Source: Leisingera daeponensis (GTDB taxonomy: Bacteria; Pseudomonadota; Alphaproteobacteria; Rhodobacterales; Rhodobacteraceae). Taken from it: a stretch of 64,000 bases of DNA. The DNA is taken from assembly GCF_019801465.1 (NCBI RefSeq), contig NZ_JAHVJA010000003.1, forward strand, positions 186,001 to 250,000, read 5' to 3'. Below are positions 17,310-26,671 of this stretch, one piece after another. Positions within the stretch are counted from its first letter, which is position 1, and each line of letters opens with the position of its first letter. The notes under the pieces were generated by a model. That model was given only the letters and a program-made list of their open reading frames with translations. It made no database searches and was not told the DNA's origin. The translations under genes were made by a program, and so were the position numbers.

Positions 17310-18887
17310 TCAGTCCGCGAACAGATAATGGGTCCCGGCAATCTGCCGGGCCTTGTCCCCGGACAGGCTGAGGAAACCGCTGAGCTGGTCCGCATTGTCC
17401 TCAATGCTGGCGCTTTCACGCATCTGGTAGAGCTGGTTGAATCCGGCATCGCGGATGCGGTCGCTTTCATGCAGGATATCGTTGCGGATCGTCGGCAGCA
17501 GCCGCTCCAGGGTAAGCTGCGGCGTGCGCTCGCCTGCCAGCCCGACCCGGTGGGCATGACCGATCAGGTAATCATCGCTGAAGTCGCATTCGATATGCAG
17601 GAAGCGGGTTGATGACCGGTCCGAATGGAAGTCGTTCATCAGGTCAATAGCACCCGGGTCCAGGCAGATAATCAGCTGGTCGGATTCGTAGTATTCAAAC
17701 AGCATCCGCATCAGAGCCCGGCGGTGGCGGGTGCGTTTCATCAGCGCCGCCTGGATGCCGCCCAGGTCGGGCAGGGGTGTGTCTTCCTCGTTGAACAGGT
17801 ATTCAATCGCCGGGATGTTGGTCACCTGGCGGATCTGTTCCAGCAGCCGCTTGGCGACATGCCATTTCTTGCAGACCACGATCAGCAACTCGCGTTCACG
17901 GCCCAGGGTGCTTTCGGTCTCCCAGAACCGCGGCGCGAAACGGCGCCCGTCGCGGCCGCGCTGGGCCAGGAATTTGTACAGGCTGCGCCCCTCGTTGGAG
18001 ATCTGGAACTCCACGCCCTGCGCCGCATATAGCCGCCCGAGCCGCGACTTCAGCTCCTTGGCGTCCGGGCTGACCTTTCGCGCGAACAGGAAATCCTGGC
18101 TCAGCAGCAGGTCATAGTGGTCGTTGTAGAAATTCACCGGCATCCCGTAGTCTGTGAACATCAGGAAGGTGAGGGTGCGGGTCTCGATCTCGGCCTCCGG
18201 GATCAAGTGGCGCACCAAAGTCTGAAAGAAGGTCTCATCCGGGATCCAGGTGGTGCGGAAAAAGCGCATCACGTCGCGGCGCTTGGCAATGAAATCGAGG
18301 ATCCATTCCACCGTGCGGCGGCGTAGGCACCACCACTGGCTGCCGATCTGCACCTGGATGTCGGCGGGAATTTCGCGCTGAAGCCCCAGCCGTTTCTGCA
18401 GGCCGTGGCTCCAGTAGAAAAGCTGCTTGTGCTTGCGCTCGTTGAAGAAGTGCCGGTAGATCAGCCGGTCCTCCTTCATGCCGGTCTTGATCCAGTCGCT
18501 TTCGAAGAAGTCGAAGCTCTCGATGAAATCCTTGTCGTGATCGTCCAGGAAACGGTGGGCGTATTCTGCCGTTTTCACCGCCATGCAATCGCCCGACAGC
18601 ATGTAGAAATGGGTGGCGCGCGGAAACTCCTCCACGGCGCTGCGCAGCGCGTGCAGTGTCGCCTCCACCAGCGACCACTCGCCCCAGCCGCATTTGATCC
18701 GTTTCCTGGCAAAAACAACGTTGGGGTTGTCCGCCAATTCGGTCCGGATCAGCTGATAGTCCTCCGGCGCCGCCCGCCCGTCAAAGTGAATCGCCATGCA
18801 GTCGCCGGCCGCGGTCAGGCGCTCCGCCTGCTGGATGATCGCCTCGGGGTCTTTATGGCACAGCAGAATATATGCGATTTTTGCCAT
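17310..18887 (-). CDS. GT14-type glycosyltransferase with C-terminal extension (DUF5928-like)
   Basis: A 525-residue protein. Residues 1-270 match the core-2/I-branching beta-1,6-N-acetylglucosaminyltransferase fold: MAKIAYILLCHKDP start, HFYMLSGDCMAVKT, GSQWWCLRRRTVEWIL and TTWIPDETFFQTL. The C-terminal 230 residues form a second domain, beginning LLIVVCKKWHVAKRLL, that looks nucleotide-binding and fits what is called DUF5928 in this group. There is no signal peptide or membrane helix, so it probably works in the cytoplasm on a polysaccharide or lipid acceptor. It is divergent from a sulfotransferase, suggesting a shared sulfated glycan product. Confidence 0.72.
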   Translation of the reverse strand: MAKIAYILLCHKDPEAIIQQAERLTAAGDCMAIHFDGRAAPEDYQLIRTELADNPNVVFARKRIKCGWGEWSLVEATLHALRSAVEEFPRATHFYMLSGDCMAVKTAEYAHRFLDDHDKDFIESFDFFESDWIKTGMKEDRLIYRHFFNERKHKQLFYWSHGLQKRLGLQREIPADIQVQIGSQWWCLRRRTVEWILDFIAKRRDVMRFFRTTWIPDETFFQTLVRHLIPEAEIETRTLTFLMFTDYGMPVNFYNDHYDLLLSQDFLFARKVSPDAKELKSRLGRLYAAQGVEFQISNEGRSLYKFLAQRGRDGRRFAPRFWETESTLGRERELLIVVCKKWHVAKRLLEQIRQVTNIPAIEYLFNEEDTPLPDLGGIQAALMKRTRHRRALMRMLFEYYESDQLIICLDPGAIDLMNDFHSDRSSTRFLHIECDFSDDYLIGHAHRVGLAGERTPQLTLERLLPTIRNDILHESDRIRDAGFNQLYQMRESASIEDNADQLSGFLSLSGDKARQIAGTHYLFAD

Positions 18888-19029
18888 GAGGAGGACGGAC
18901 TGCCTTGTTCTGCCTGATTGTTTACCTTGATAAGCGCGCCGGGCCGGCGAATAAACCAGATTGTTCCCGTTTCGGTAAACATATGCGATTACTGCTGGGA
19001 ACAGACAAAGACGGACAAGAGGGCAGCAG

Positions 19030-19848
19030 ATGGGGTTTCCCGGAACCTGGATGACGGAAAGTGAAAGTGTGGTCTACCGGGTAGTGCCGAAATGCGCCTG
19101 CTCGACCATCGGGCAGATCCTTTATTACTCGGATCACGGGCGGTTCTTTGACGGTGACATTCATGACGCCAAGGAGGGTCTGCACAAATGGGCGCTGGAG
19201 CACAGCCAGGGGCCGATCACCCGCAATGTGCAGGGGCAGCGGTCCTATGCCTTCACCTGTGTGCGCAACCCCTATACCCGGATCCTGTCGTCTTTCTTTG
19301 ACAAGATCTGCGGCATCCAGCGCAACGGCAAGCGCTACCGCGGCAACCTGGTGCCCAAGCTGGCTTATGAATACGGGATCGAGGTCGGCGGCGACGACGG
19401 CAAGCAGGAGTTCGACCAGATCGCCAGCTTCCGCCGCTTCTTGCTGTTTGCCCGCGACACCATCCGCTGGCGCCGCCCGATGGACCCGGACATCCACTGG
19501 TCGGCGATGTCGGGGCATGTGTCGACCTTTATCCTGAACGGCGGGCGTTACAACCAGATCTTCTGGACCGAGGCCTTCAACGACGGCATGCAGCAGGTGC
19601 TGGACGCGATCGAGATGCCGCACGCGGTGGACCTGGCCGCGATCCCGCGTTTCAACGAAAGCGAAGGCCACGGCCCCAAGCGCGCGCACGCTGTAGAGGA
19701 CTATTTCGACGATCTATCGATGCATCTGGTCTATGAGATCTACAAGCGCGATTTCGAGCTGTTCAAATACGATTTCGAAAACCCGGCCAACAAGATGCCG
19801 GTGGGGGAGATCGACCTGGACGAGGTGCACGCCAAGCTGGGGGAGTAG
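19030..19848 (+). CDS. Sulfotransferase family protein
   Basis: A 272-residue PAPS-dependent sulfotransferase-like protein. The 5'-phosphosulfate loop is PKCACSTIGQIL near residue 20, and the 3'-phosphate-binding segment is FTCVRNPYTRILSSF near residue 78. No signal peptide is seen, so it is cytoplasmic. The acceptor is probably a carbohydrate given the divergent GT14-like gene next door; that is inference. A second in-frame Met at residue 8 is an alternative start. An orphan gene follows after two bases. Confidence 0.72.
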   Translation: MGFPGTWMTESESVVYRVVPKCACSTIGQILYYSDHGRFFDGDIHDAKEGLHKWALEHSQGPITRNVQGQRSYAFTCVRNPYTRILSSFFDKICGIQRNGKRYRGNLVPKLAYEYGIEVGGDDGKQEFDQIASFRRFLLFARDTIRWRRPMDPDIHWSAMSGHVSTFILNGGRYNQIFWTEAFNDGMQQVLDAIEMPHAVDLAAIPRFNESEGHGPKRAHAVEDYFDDLSMHLVYEIYKRDFELFKYDFENPANKMPVGEIDLDEVHAKLGE

Positions 19849-19850
19849 GC

Positions 19851-20207
19851 GTGGTGCAGGAAGCCGAGGACTGCTACCCCGTTTCTAGCCATACCAAATG
19901 GATGGAACTCAGGGACTTGGTCTTGACGCTGGATCCCGGTGACAGGCCTTGTTTCCGGTCTCGTTGTGTAGTCAGCGGATACGTAAGCGGCTGGGACCGC
20001 GAATGGTACTACCATTTTTCCGACGGCGGTTTTTCGGATTTGGAATGGGTGGAACTGCGTGGCAGCTGCTTGGCTGATGCCGCCTTTCAAAGACGGCTCG
20101 AGCAGATTGGATTGGCTGGGCAAGCCGAGGGGAATGCAGTGCGCATCTTTGGCTTTGTGAAATGCGGTGACCCCGTGGAAAAACTGTCCTTTCCCCAGTC
20201 ATTTTGA
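19851..20207 (+). CDS. Small protein of unknown function
   Basis: 118 residues from a GTG two bases after the sulfotransferase stop (a second GTG follows at once). The centre reads SGWDREWYYHFSDGGFSDLEWVEL, which I cannot assign to a family with confidence. Base composition is closer to average than its neighbours. There is no signal peptide or membrane helix. It is probably cotranscribed with the sulfotransferase. Small soluble proteins of this kind are often accessory or immunity-type genes, but nothing here proves that. Confidence 0.55.
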   Translation: MVQEAEDCYPVSSHTKWMELRDLVLTLDPGDRPCFRSRCVVSGYVSGWDREWYYHFSDGGFSDLEWVELRGSCLADAAFQRRLEQIGLAGQAEGNAVRIFGFVKCGDPVEKLSFPQSF

Positions 20208-20327
20208 GTGTTGAAAGAAGCGTGGCTCCCGCGCCTTCGGGCAGCATCAAAGATGCAGCTCAAAGCCTTGGGCCGGGCGCCGCTGGCGCGGCGCGGGCGG
20301 GTGCCTCATCTGGCAGAGCAGCTTCTC

Positions 20328-20354
20328 CTTTGCCGAAATACTCCCGCCGGAGGC
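20328..20354 (-). repeat. 27-base interspersed repeat, copy 2
   Basis: On the minus strand this reads GCCTCCGGCGGGAGTATTT followed by CGGCAAAG, 25 of 27 bases identical to 7286-7312. It lies in the 339-base gene-free stretch 20208-20546, which also holds the long hairpin at 20364-20404 and the ilvD terminator. I see no gene in that stretch. Confidence 0.65.
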
Positions 20355-20363
20355 GCGCCGTGC

Positions 20364-20404
20364 GCCAGCACGGCGCCACGCCCAACGCCGCGTGGCGTGC
20401 TGGC
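20364..20404. repeat. Long imperfect hairpin next to the 27-base repeat
   Basis: GCCAGCACGGCGCCACGC pairs with GCGTGGCGTGCTGGC around an 8-base loop, leaving a 3-base bulge. It directly adjoins the 27-base repeat and may be part of one composite dispersed element. Confidence 0.6.
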
Positions 20405-20492
20405 GTCAGCCAGCGGGCCAAAGCGGGGACGGGAGGGCTTGGCTGATGCAGGATGTTTACTGAGAAGCAGTCTCAGGCGCGGGACGCCAAAG

Positions 20493-20521
20493 AAAACCCG
20501 CCGCGCGTGAGCGGCGGGTTT
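20493..20521 (-). terminator. Terminator of ilvD
   Basis: AAACCCGCCGC, loop GCGTGA, GCGGCGGGTTT. Read on the minus strand the stem ends in a GGGTTTTCTTT tail, 26 bases past the ilvD stop. Confidence 0.85.
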
Positions 20522-20546
20522 GGCATTTCCCTGGGAGTGTTCTGCC

Positions 20547-22391
20547 TCAGTCCTCGTCAGGCAGCGCGCGCACGGCGCCTTTAGCCGCCGATGTGGCCAG
20601 CAGCGCATAGGCCTTCAGCGCCTTGGAGACCTTGCGCTTGCGCGGCTCGGCCGGTTTCCAGCCCTTGGCGTCCTGCTCCTCGCGCCGCACCGCCAGCTCC
20701 TCGTCGGAGACCGCCAGGTGGATGGTGCGGTTGGGGATGTCGATCTCGATGGTGTCGCCCGGACGCACCAGGCCGATGGTGCCGCCCTCGGCTGCCTCTG
20801 GCGAGACATGGCCGATCGACAGGCCGGAGGTGCCGCCGGAGAAGCGGCCGTCGGTCAGGAGCGCGCAGGCTTTGCCCAGGCCCTTAGACTTCAGGTAGGA
20901 GGTCGGGTAGAGCATTTCCTGCATGCCGGGGCCGCCGCGCGGGCCTTCGTAACGGATCACCACCACGTCGCCTTCCTTGACCTTGCCGGTCAGGATGTCG
21001 TTGACCGCCTGGTCCTGGCTTTCGCAGACATAGGCGGAGCCGGTGAACTTCAGGATGTGCTCATCAACGCCCGCGGTCTTCACGATGCAGCCGTCCCGGG
21101 CGATATTGCCGAATAGCACCGCAAGGCCGCCATCCTGGCTGAAGGCGTGTTCCTTGGCGCGGATCACGCCGTTTTCGCGGTCGGTGTCCAGCTCCTTGTA
21201 GCGGTTGGCCTGGGAGAACGCCTGCGTGGTGCGCACGCCGCCGGGGGCGGCCTTGAACAGCTGTTCGGCCTCCGGGTTGTTGGCGACCTTGATGTCCCAC
21301 TTGGCAATTGCTTCGCCCATGGTGGCGGTATGCACGGTGTGGCAGTCCTCGTGCAGCAGCCCGGCGCGGCTCAGCTCGCCCAGGATCGAGAAGATGCCGC
21401 CGGCGCGGTGCACGTCCTCCATGTGGACGTTGTGGATGTTCGGCGCGACCTTGCACAGGCAGGGCACACGGCGGCTGAGCCGGTCCATGTCGGACATGGT
21501 GAAGTCCACCTCGCCCTCGTTGGCAATCGCCAGCAGGTGCAGAACGGTGTTCGTGGAGCCGCCCATAGCGATGTCCAGGCTCATGGCGTTCTCGAACGCT
21601 TCAAAGGTGGCGATCTCGCGCGGCAGCAGGCCCTTTTCCTCGTCCTGGTAGTGGCGCTTGGTAATCTCGACGATCTTGCGGCCGGCTTCCAGGAACAGCT
21701 CCTTGCGGTCGGCGTGGGTCGCCAGCGTCGAGCCGTTGCCCGGCAGCGCCAGACCCAGCGCCTCGGCCAGGCAGTTCATCGAGTTGGCGGTGAACATGCC
21801 GGAGCAGGAGCCGCAGGTGGGGCAGGCGTTTTCCTCGATGTGCTTCACCTGCTCATCAGTGAATTTGTCATCCGCGGCAGCGACCATGGCATCCACCAGG
21901 TCGATCTTCTTCATGTCGAGATCGGCGATGTCGATCTTGCCCGCTTCCATCGGGCCGCCGGAGACGAAGATCGCCGGGATGTTGAGGCGCATGGCGGCCA
22001 TCAGCATCCCCGGAGTGATCTTGTCGCAGTTGGAGATGCAGACCATGGCGTCGGCGCAATGGGCGTTGACCATGTATTCGACGCTGTCGGCGATCACCTC
22101 GCGCGAGGGCAGCGAGTAGAGCATGCCGTCATGGCCCATGGCGATGCCGTCATCCACCGCGATGGTGTTGAACTCCTTGGCGACGCCGCCGGCCGCCTCG
22201 ACCTCGCGGGCGACCATCTGGCCCAGGTCCTTGAGGTGGACGTGGCCGGGCACGAACTGGGTGAAGGAGTTGACGATGGCGATGATCGGCTTGCCGAAAT
22301 CATCGTCCTTCATGCCGGTGGCGCGCCACAGTCCGCGCGCGCCCGCCATGTTGCGGCCATGGGTGGAGGTTCTGGATCGGTACTTTGGCAT
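20547..22391 (-). CDS. ilvD: Dihydroxy-acid dehydratase
   Basis: A 614-residue iron-sulfur dehydratase for valine, leucine and isoleucine synthesis, converting dihydroxy acids to 2-oxo acids. [20 protein letters not shown] is the classic start; [11 protein letters not shown] and [19 protein letters not shown] carry cluster Cys residues. [21 protein letters not shown] is near the C terminus. The ATG at 22391 gives the family start; an in-frame Met 12 codons earlier was rejected. AAGGGAA lies upstream. It follows benE on the same strand but 121 bases away, and has its own terminator. Confidence 0.95.
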   Translation of the reverse strand: MPKYRSRTSTHGRNMAGARGLWRATGMKDDDFGKPIIAIVNSFTQFVPGHVHLKDLGQMVAREVEAAGGVAKEFNTIAVDDGIAMGHDGMLYSLPSREVIADSVEYMVNAHCADAMVCISNCDKITPGMLMAAMRLNIPAIFVSGGPMEAGKIDIADLDMKKIDLVDAMVAAADDKFTDEQVKHIEENACPTCGSCSGMFTANSMNCLAEALGLALPGNGSTLATHADRKELFLEAGRKIVEITKRHYQDEEKGLLPREIATFEAFENAMSLDIAMGGSTNTVLHLLAIANEGEVDFTMSDMDRLSRRVPCLCKVAPNIHNVHMEDVHRAGGIFSILGELSRAGLLHEDCHTVHTATMGEAIAKWDIKVANNPEAEQLFKAAPGGVRTTQAFSQANRYKELDTDRENGVIRAKEHAFSQDGGLAVLFGNIARDGCIVKTAGVDEHILKFTGSAYVCESQDQAVNDILTGKVKEGDVVVIRYEGPRGGPGMQEMLYPTSYLKSKGLGKACALLTDGRFSGGTSGLSIGHVSPEAAEGGTIGLVRPGDTIEIDIPNRTIHLAVSDEELAVRREEQDAKGWKPAEPRKRKVSKALKAYALLATSAAKGAVRALPDED

Positions 22392-22512
22392 CTGGCTGGT
22401 TCCCTTAGTCTTTGCCCTCAGGGACACGATTTGCGCAATAAAGGCAACATGCGGGGGCGGTCTTCGGTAATTATGGCGCAGTTTGCGCCGGTTTTCTGTC
22501 GCGAAATCTCCG

Positions 22513-23703
22513 TCAGGCCGGTTTTCCGGCCCGGGCCGGCGTCCTGGCGGGTGGGGTGAGCAGGTGATTCACCGCCAGCCCCAGCACCAGCGCCCAGAAC
22601 GGGGCCCCGATTCCGAAGAAGCTGACGCCCGAGACGGTGGTCATGAAGGTGATCAGCGCCGCCTCGCGGCCGGTGCTGTCCGCCAGCGCGGCCGACAGGC
22701 TGTTGCCGATGGTGGCCAGCAGCGCCAGGCCTGCGACGGTGGCGACCAGCGCCTTGGGGGCGATCAGGAACAGGCTGATGACGGTGGCGCCGCCCAGCCC
22801 CACCAGGATGTAGACGAGGCCGGTCATCACGCCCGCCAGGTAGCGGGTCTCCGGATTCTCATCCGCCTCGGGGCCTGCGCAAATGGCGGCCGTGATGGCA
22901 GCCAGGTTGAAGGCAAAGCCACCGAAAGGCGCCAGCAGCAGCGAGGCCAGTCCGGTCACGGTAAGGCTGGCGGAAACCGGCGGCTGATAGCCGGCTGCCT
23001 TCAGCGCCACCACGCCGGGCATGTTCTGCGAGGACATGGTGACAATATAGAGCGGCAGGCCCACGCCGATCAGCACCGGCAGCGAGAAGGCGGGCATGAC
23101 GAACTCCGGCCGGGCCAGAGTGAGGTCGAGCGCATTGAAGCTGCCGAAGGCACCGGTGCCTGCGCACCAGGCCACACCCGCCGCCAGCACCGCAGGGATG
23201 GTGTAGCGGGGAAACAGCTTGCGCCCCGCGAGGAAGGTGAGGCCCATCACAGCCACCAGCGCGGTGTCCGTCTGGAGCGACGTGAACGCAGTGAGGCCGA
23301 ACTGGAACAGGATGCCCGCCAGCATCGCACTGGCCAGGCTGTCGGGGATCAGGCGCGACAGCGCGGCGAACCAGCCGGTGATCCCGGTGAGGGTCAGCAG
23401 TAGTGCGCTGAACAGGAAGGCGCCCACCGCCTCACCCAGCGGGACGCTGTTCAGGCTGACCGCCAGCAGCGCAGCGCCGGGTGTCGACCAGGCCGTGAGG
23501 ATCGGCATCCGGTACATCAGCGACAGAATCAGGCAGGTGACCCCCATGCCGCCCCCCAGCGCCAGCATCCAGCTGTTCGCCTGGGGCTGGGTGGCGCCCA
23601 CCGCCTCAATCGCCTGAAAGATGATGGCAACAGAACCGGTATAGCCGACCAGCACGGCAACCGCGCCTGAGACGATGTGCGAAAGCTTCAGATCCTTGAG
23701 CAT
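22513..23703 (-). CDS. benE: BenE/YdcO-type benzoate/H+ symporter
   Basis: A 396-residue membrane protein with about twelve hydrophobic segments. [20 protein letters not shown] at the start, [11 protein letters not shown] near residue 72 and the [15 protein letters not shown] stretch near 227 are typical of the benzoate transporter family. The substrate may be benzoate or another aromatic acid or purine-like compound. It is divergent from an XRE-cupin regulator, and two near-identical palindromes sit in the 116-base gap between them. No aromatic-ring degradation genes are adjacent. Confidence 0.82.
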   Translation of the reverse strand: MLKDLKLSHIVSGAVAVLVGYTGSVAIIFQAIEAVGATQPQANSWMLALGGGMGVTCLILSLMYRMPILTAWSTPGAALLAVSLNSVPLGEAVGAFLFSALLLTLTGITGWFAALSRLIPDSLASAMLAGILFQFGLTAFTSLQTDTALVAVMGLTFLAGRKLFPRYTIPAVLAAGVAWCAGTGAFGSFNALDLTLARPEFVMPAFSLPVLIGVGLPLYIVTMSSQNMPGVVALKAAGYQPPVSASLTVTGLASLLLAPFGGFAFNLAAITAAICAGPEADENPETRYLAGVMTGLVYILVGLGGATVISLFLIAPKALVATVAGLALLATIGNSLSAALADSTGREAALITFMTTVSGVSFFGIGAPFWALVLGLAVNHLLTPPARTPARAGKPA

Positions 23704-23739
23704 GCGGGTTTTCCTTTGGTGCCGGATCGGCTAGGAGAT

Positions 23740-23783
23740 TTGTGCGTTATAACGCACAATACACATCGTGCGTTATAACGCAC
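23740..23783. promoter_or_regulatory. Two tandem operator palindromes between benE and its regulator
   Basis: TTGTGCGTTATAACGCACAA is a perfect 20-bp palindrome at 23740-23759. Its core GTGCGTTATAACGCAC recurs at 23768-23783, centre to centre 26 bases. They lie 37 and 65 bases from the benE start and 37 or more from the regulator start. Two sites on nearly the same DNA face suggest cooperative binding by the XRE-cupin regulator and control of both genes. Confidence 0.82.
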
Positions 23784-23819
23784 AAGGTGTTTTTTCCAGA
23801 GGGGGCAGAGGCGGCGAAG

Positions 23820-24380
23820 ATGAGCGAAGACGGCATACTCCTGAACCTGCGGGAAATCCGTGCGGCGGCAGGGCTCAGCCTGTCCAAGGCGGCGGAGGCC
23901 ACCGGGGTCAGCAAGGCGATGCTGGGGCAGATCGAGCGCGGCGAATCCAGCCCGACGATTGCCACCCTGTGGAAGATCGCCAAGGGATTCCACCTGCCGC
24001 TGACCGCGCTGATCGGCGAGGCTACACGGCCTGTCGGAGAGGCCGCCGGGGTTTATGAGACCGTGCAGTTCCCCGGCAGCATCGGGGTCAAGATCGTCTT
24101 TCCCTTCGACCCGCTGCTGGGCGCCGAGACCTTTCAGGTCACGCTGAAGCCGGGCCAGAGCCACCAGTCACAGCCGCATGACACCGGGGTGACGGAGGAG
24201 GTCTTTGTGCTGCATGGCTCGATGGAGGTGCTGAACGACGGCGAATGGGTGCCGCTGGAGCCTGGACAGGGTCTGCGCTTTGCCGCCGACCAGCCGCACG
24301 GCTACCGCAGCCTGAAAACCGGCGCGGCCTTTCTCAACATGCACCACTACCGGCAGGCGGGTCTGACGCAGCGGGATTGA
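23820..24380 (+). CDS. XRE family regulator with C-terminal cupin domain
   Basis: A 186-residue regulator. The helix-turn-helix is at residues about 8-60 (LREIRAAAGLSLSKAAEATGVS, GQIERGESSPTIATLWKIA). The cupin sensor domain is at about 105-180 (EEVFVLHGSMEVL, DQPHGYRS). Such proteins bind DNA as dimers and sense a small ligand through the cupin barrel. The ATG at 23820 is used; an in-frame start at 23742 would place the operator inside the gene. It is divergent from benE and probably regulates it and itself. Confidence 0.85.
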   Translation: MSEDGILLNLREIRAAAGLSLSKAAEATGVSKAMLGQIERGESSPTIATLWKIAKGFHLPLTALIGEATRPVGEAAGVYETVQFPGSIGVKIVFPFDPLLGAETFQVTLKPGQSHQSQPHDTGVTEEVFVLHGSMEVLNDGEWVPLEPGQGLRFAADQPHGYRSLKTGAAFLNMHHYRQAGLTQRD

Positions 24381-24461
24381 AGTGCTTCACTTGTGTATTT
24401 TTTCCGGCAGCCCTACCAGTTTCACAAGTCATTGAGTTTATGGAATTCGGGGAACGACGGT

Positions 24462-25316
24462 ATGGACACGCTGCGCGGAAGCCTTCTGATGGTACTGGCC
24501 ATGGCGGCCTTCGCGCTGGAGGACATGTTCATCAAATCCGCCGCCGCCAGCCTGCCGGTCGGGCAGATCCTGATCCTGTTCGGCCTCGGCGGCATGGCGG
24601 TATTCGCAGCATTGGCGCGTGCGCAAGGTCACGCCCCCTGGCACCCGGGCTTTGGCACGCGCCCGATGCTGTGGCGCTCGGTGGCGGAGGTCGTGGGGCG
24701 CCTGTGTTTCACCCTGGCGATTGCGCTGACGCCCTTGTCCTCGGCCTCGGCCATCCTGCAGGCGACGCCCCTGGTGGTGGCCGCTGGCGCGGTGGTTTTC
24801 TTTGGTGAAATTGTCGGCTGGCGGCGCTGGCTGGCAATCGGGCTGGGCTTTGCCGGGGTGCTCTTAATCCTGCGCCCGGGCCTCGGTGGGTTCGAACCGG
24901 CCTCCTTGTTTGCAGTTGCGGGCACGCTCGGGTTCGCGGGCCGCGATCTGGCCACCCGCGCGGCTCCCAGGAACATGAGCAACAACCAGCTGGGCTTCCT
25001 GGGATTCGCCATGCTGGTGGTCGCCGGGGCGATTGCGCTGGGCTGGACCGGCGGCGCGGTCTGGCCGGCCCCGCGCAACTGGCTGGATATCGGGGCGGCG
25101 ACGGTGATCGGGGTGATCGCCTATAACGCCTTGTCGGGCGCGATGCGGGCGGGCGAGATCTCCGTCATTGCGCCGTTCCGCTACACCCGGCTGGTGTTTG
25201 CCATGGTGCTGGGAGTGCTGGTGTTCGGCGAACGCCCCGATGCGCTGACCCTGATCGGCAGCGCGGTTATCGTCGGCAGCGGTGTTTTCACGCTGCTGCG
25301 CAGCCACAAGGTGTGA
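24462..25316 (+). CDS. EamA/DMT family transporter
   Basis: A 284-residue inner-membrane carrier with ten predicted helices in two EamA repeats, about residues 5-135 and 145-280. The start MDTLRGSLLMVLAMAAFALEDM and the helix ending FGERPDALTLIGSAVIVGSGV are typical. The substrate cannot be read from sequence; exporters of amino acids or metabolites are common in the family. An in-frame ATG at 24393 was rejected in favour of 24462, preceded by GGGGAACGA. It follows the XRE-cupin gene by 81 bases and may belong to its regulon. Confidence 0.75.
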   Translation: MDTLRGSLLMVLAMAAFALEDMFIKSAAASLPVGQILILFGLGGMAVFAALARAQGHAPWHPGFGTRPMLWRSVAEVVGRLCFTLAIALTPLSSASAILQATPLVVAAGAVVFFGEIVGWRRWLAIGLGFAGVLLILRPGLGGFEPASLFAVAGTLGFAGRDLATRAAPRNMSNNQLGFLGFAMLVVAGAIALGWTGGAVWPAPRNWLDIGAATVIGVIAYNALSGAMRAGEISVIAPFRYTRLVFAMVLGVLVFGERPDALTLIGSAVIVGSGVFTLLRSHKV

Positions 25317-25361
25317 GCGCCATCTTGCGCCCGCCGCCGCGCGGCCTTACATCTGCCGCCC

Positions 25362-25844
25362 ATGGCCAAGAAGAAGCAGACATCAGACCCGAACTACAAG
25401 GTGATCGCCGAAAACCGGCGGGCGCGCTTCGATTACGCGATCGAGGACGATATCGAATGCGGCATCGTGCTGGAGGGGTCCGAGGTCAAGGCGCTGCGCG
25501 GCAACGGCACCAACATCGCCGATTCCTACGCCGCGGTGGAGGAGGGAGAGCTGTGGCTGGTGAACTCCTACATCCCGCCTTACGCGCAGGCCAAGGTGTT
25601 CAAGCATGAGGAGCGCCGCCGCCGCAAGCTCTTGGTGTCGCGCAAAGAACTGTCGGACTTGTGGAACCTGACCCAGCGGAAGGGCATGACCCTTGTGCCG
25701 CTGGTGATCTATTTCAACCACAAGGGCCGCGCCAAGATCAAGCTGGGCATCGCCAAGGGCAAGAAGCTGCATGACAAGCGCGAAACCCAGGCCAAGCGCG
25801 ACTGGGGCCGCCAGAAACAGCGCCTCCTGAAGGACGCCCGCTAA
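25362..25844 (+). CDS. smpB: SsrA-binding protein SmpB
   Basis: A 160-residue tmRNA partner for rescue of stalled ribosomes. [30 protein letters not shown] and ANIADSY-type sequence near residue 50, and the C-terminal [15 protein letters not shown] tail are hallmark features. Length is normal. It starts 45 bases after the EamA gene with no clear ribosome binding site (CATCTGCCGCCC). tmRNA itself is not seen in the window. Confidence 0.95.
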   Translation: MAKKKQTSDPNYKVIAENRRARFDYAIEDDIECGIVLEGSEVKALRGNGTNIADSYAAVEEGELWLVNSYIPPYAQAKVFKHEERRRRKLLVSRKELSDLWNLTQRKGMTLVPLVIYFNHKGRAKIKLGIAKGKKLHDKRETQAKRDWGRQKQRLLKDAR

Positions 25845-26013
25845 TCGGTTTTCTGCTGCTTGCGAAAACAGCCGGCCAGTCGCGGTACAAGCGTTTTGCG
25901 CGGGCGGCTGTAATAACTTATTGTTTCAGTCAGAAAAGGCGCGACCCAGCAGATTCGGCATCCGAGTCAGGCCCGGCAGGAGTGATCCCGGGACCGGAAA
26001 AGGATGGCATCAA

Positions 26014-26544
26014 ATGGTATTTACCCAATCAGAAACAGCGGCTCAGGCAACCGTCGGCCCGCAGCCGGCCGGCACGGCGGAACCGTTTGCCGCATTGGGC
26101 CTCGATGATTTTGAAGCCGGGCTGCTGCCGCTCCTGCGCCATTTTCTGGCAGGCTTGCGCCGGCCCGGCGGACAGGGCTGGCAGCATGCCTTTCATACGG
26201 CTGCGGAGCGCTGGGGGGAGACTTACGGGCTGGCCGTGGCGTATGCGCTGTTTAAAATCATCCGCGCATTGGAGGACGTGCGCCCGGAACGTCTGAACAG
26301 CCATGACGCGCTTTGTCTTGAGACCCGCGAATGCCTGACGGCGGATGAGCAGGCGCTTTTGCAGATGATCCATTACATGCGCCGTGATCAGACCCCGGCC
26401 GCGCGGCAAGCCGTTGCGGACGCGGCTCTGGGCCGGATGGACCCGCAGGTGATCCGCGCTGGCCTTGCATTCGCACGGCGGTTCCCTTGCAGCGGCGCCG
26501 AAACCGCGCCCCGCGCCGGACCGGTCCTGCGCACGGTCGGCTGA
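26014..26544 (+). CDS. Hypothetical protein
   Basis: 176 residues, soluble and mostly helical, without a motif I recognise. The middle (FAALGLDDFEAGLLPLLRHF, WGETYGLAVAYALFKIIRAL, ALLQMIHYMRRDQ) resembles a compact helical bundle. The ATG at 26014 follows AAAAGGATGG; an in-frame ATG at 25921 would add an unrelated Arg/Pro-rich leader. It stands alone between smpB and sseA. Function unknown. Confidence 0.6.
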   Translation: MVFTQSETAAQATVGPQPAGTAEPFAALGLDDFEAGLLPLLRHFLAGLRRPGGQGWQHAFHTAAERWGETYGLAVAYALFKIIRALEDVRPERLNSHDALCLETRECLTADEQALLQMIHYMRRDQTPAARQAVADAALGRMDPQVIRAGLAFARRFPCSGAETAPRAGPVLRTVG

Positions 26545-26671
26545 CTGCGCCCGCGGCAATGCCTCCGATCGCGGATTTGCGACAGATAATTGCGTCAATA
26601 CACCACCTTCCCTTGCGACTCCCGCATGGCGGCTGTAGGCATGGCGCAGGCGCACACAGGGAGAGGCTTCG

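Noticed and set aside
20208-20510. Open frames in the spacer between the 19851 gene and ilvD
   Set aside because: Their products are Arg/Ala-rich translations of hairpins and of the 27-base repeat, with no ribosome binding site or domain.
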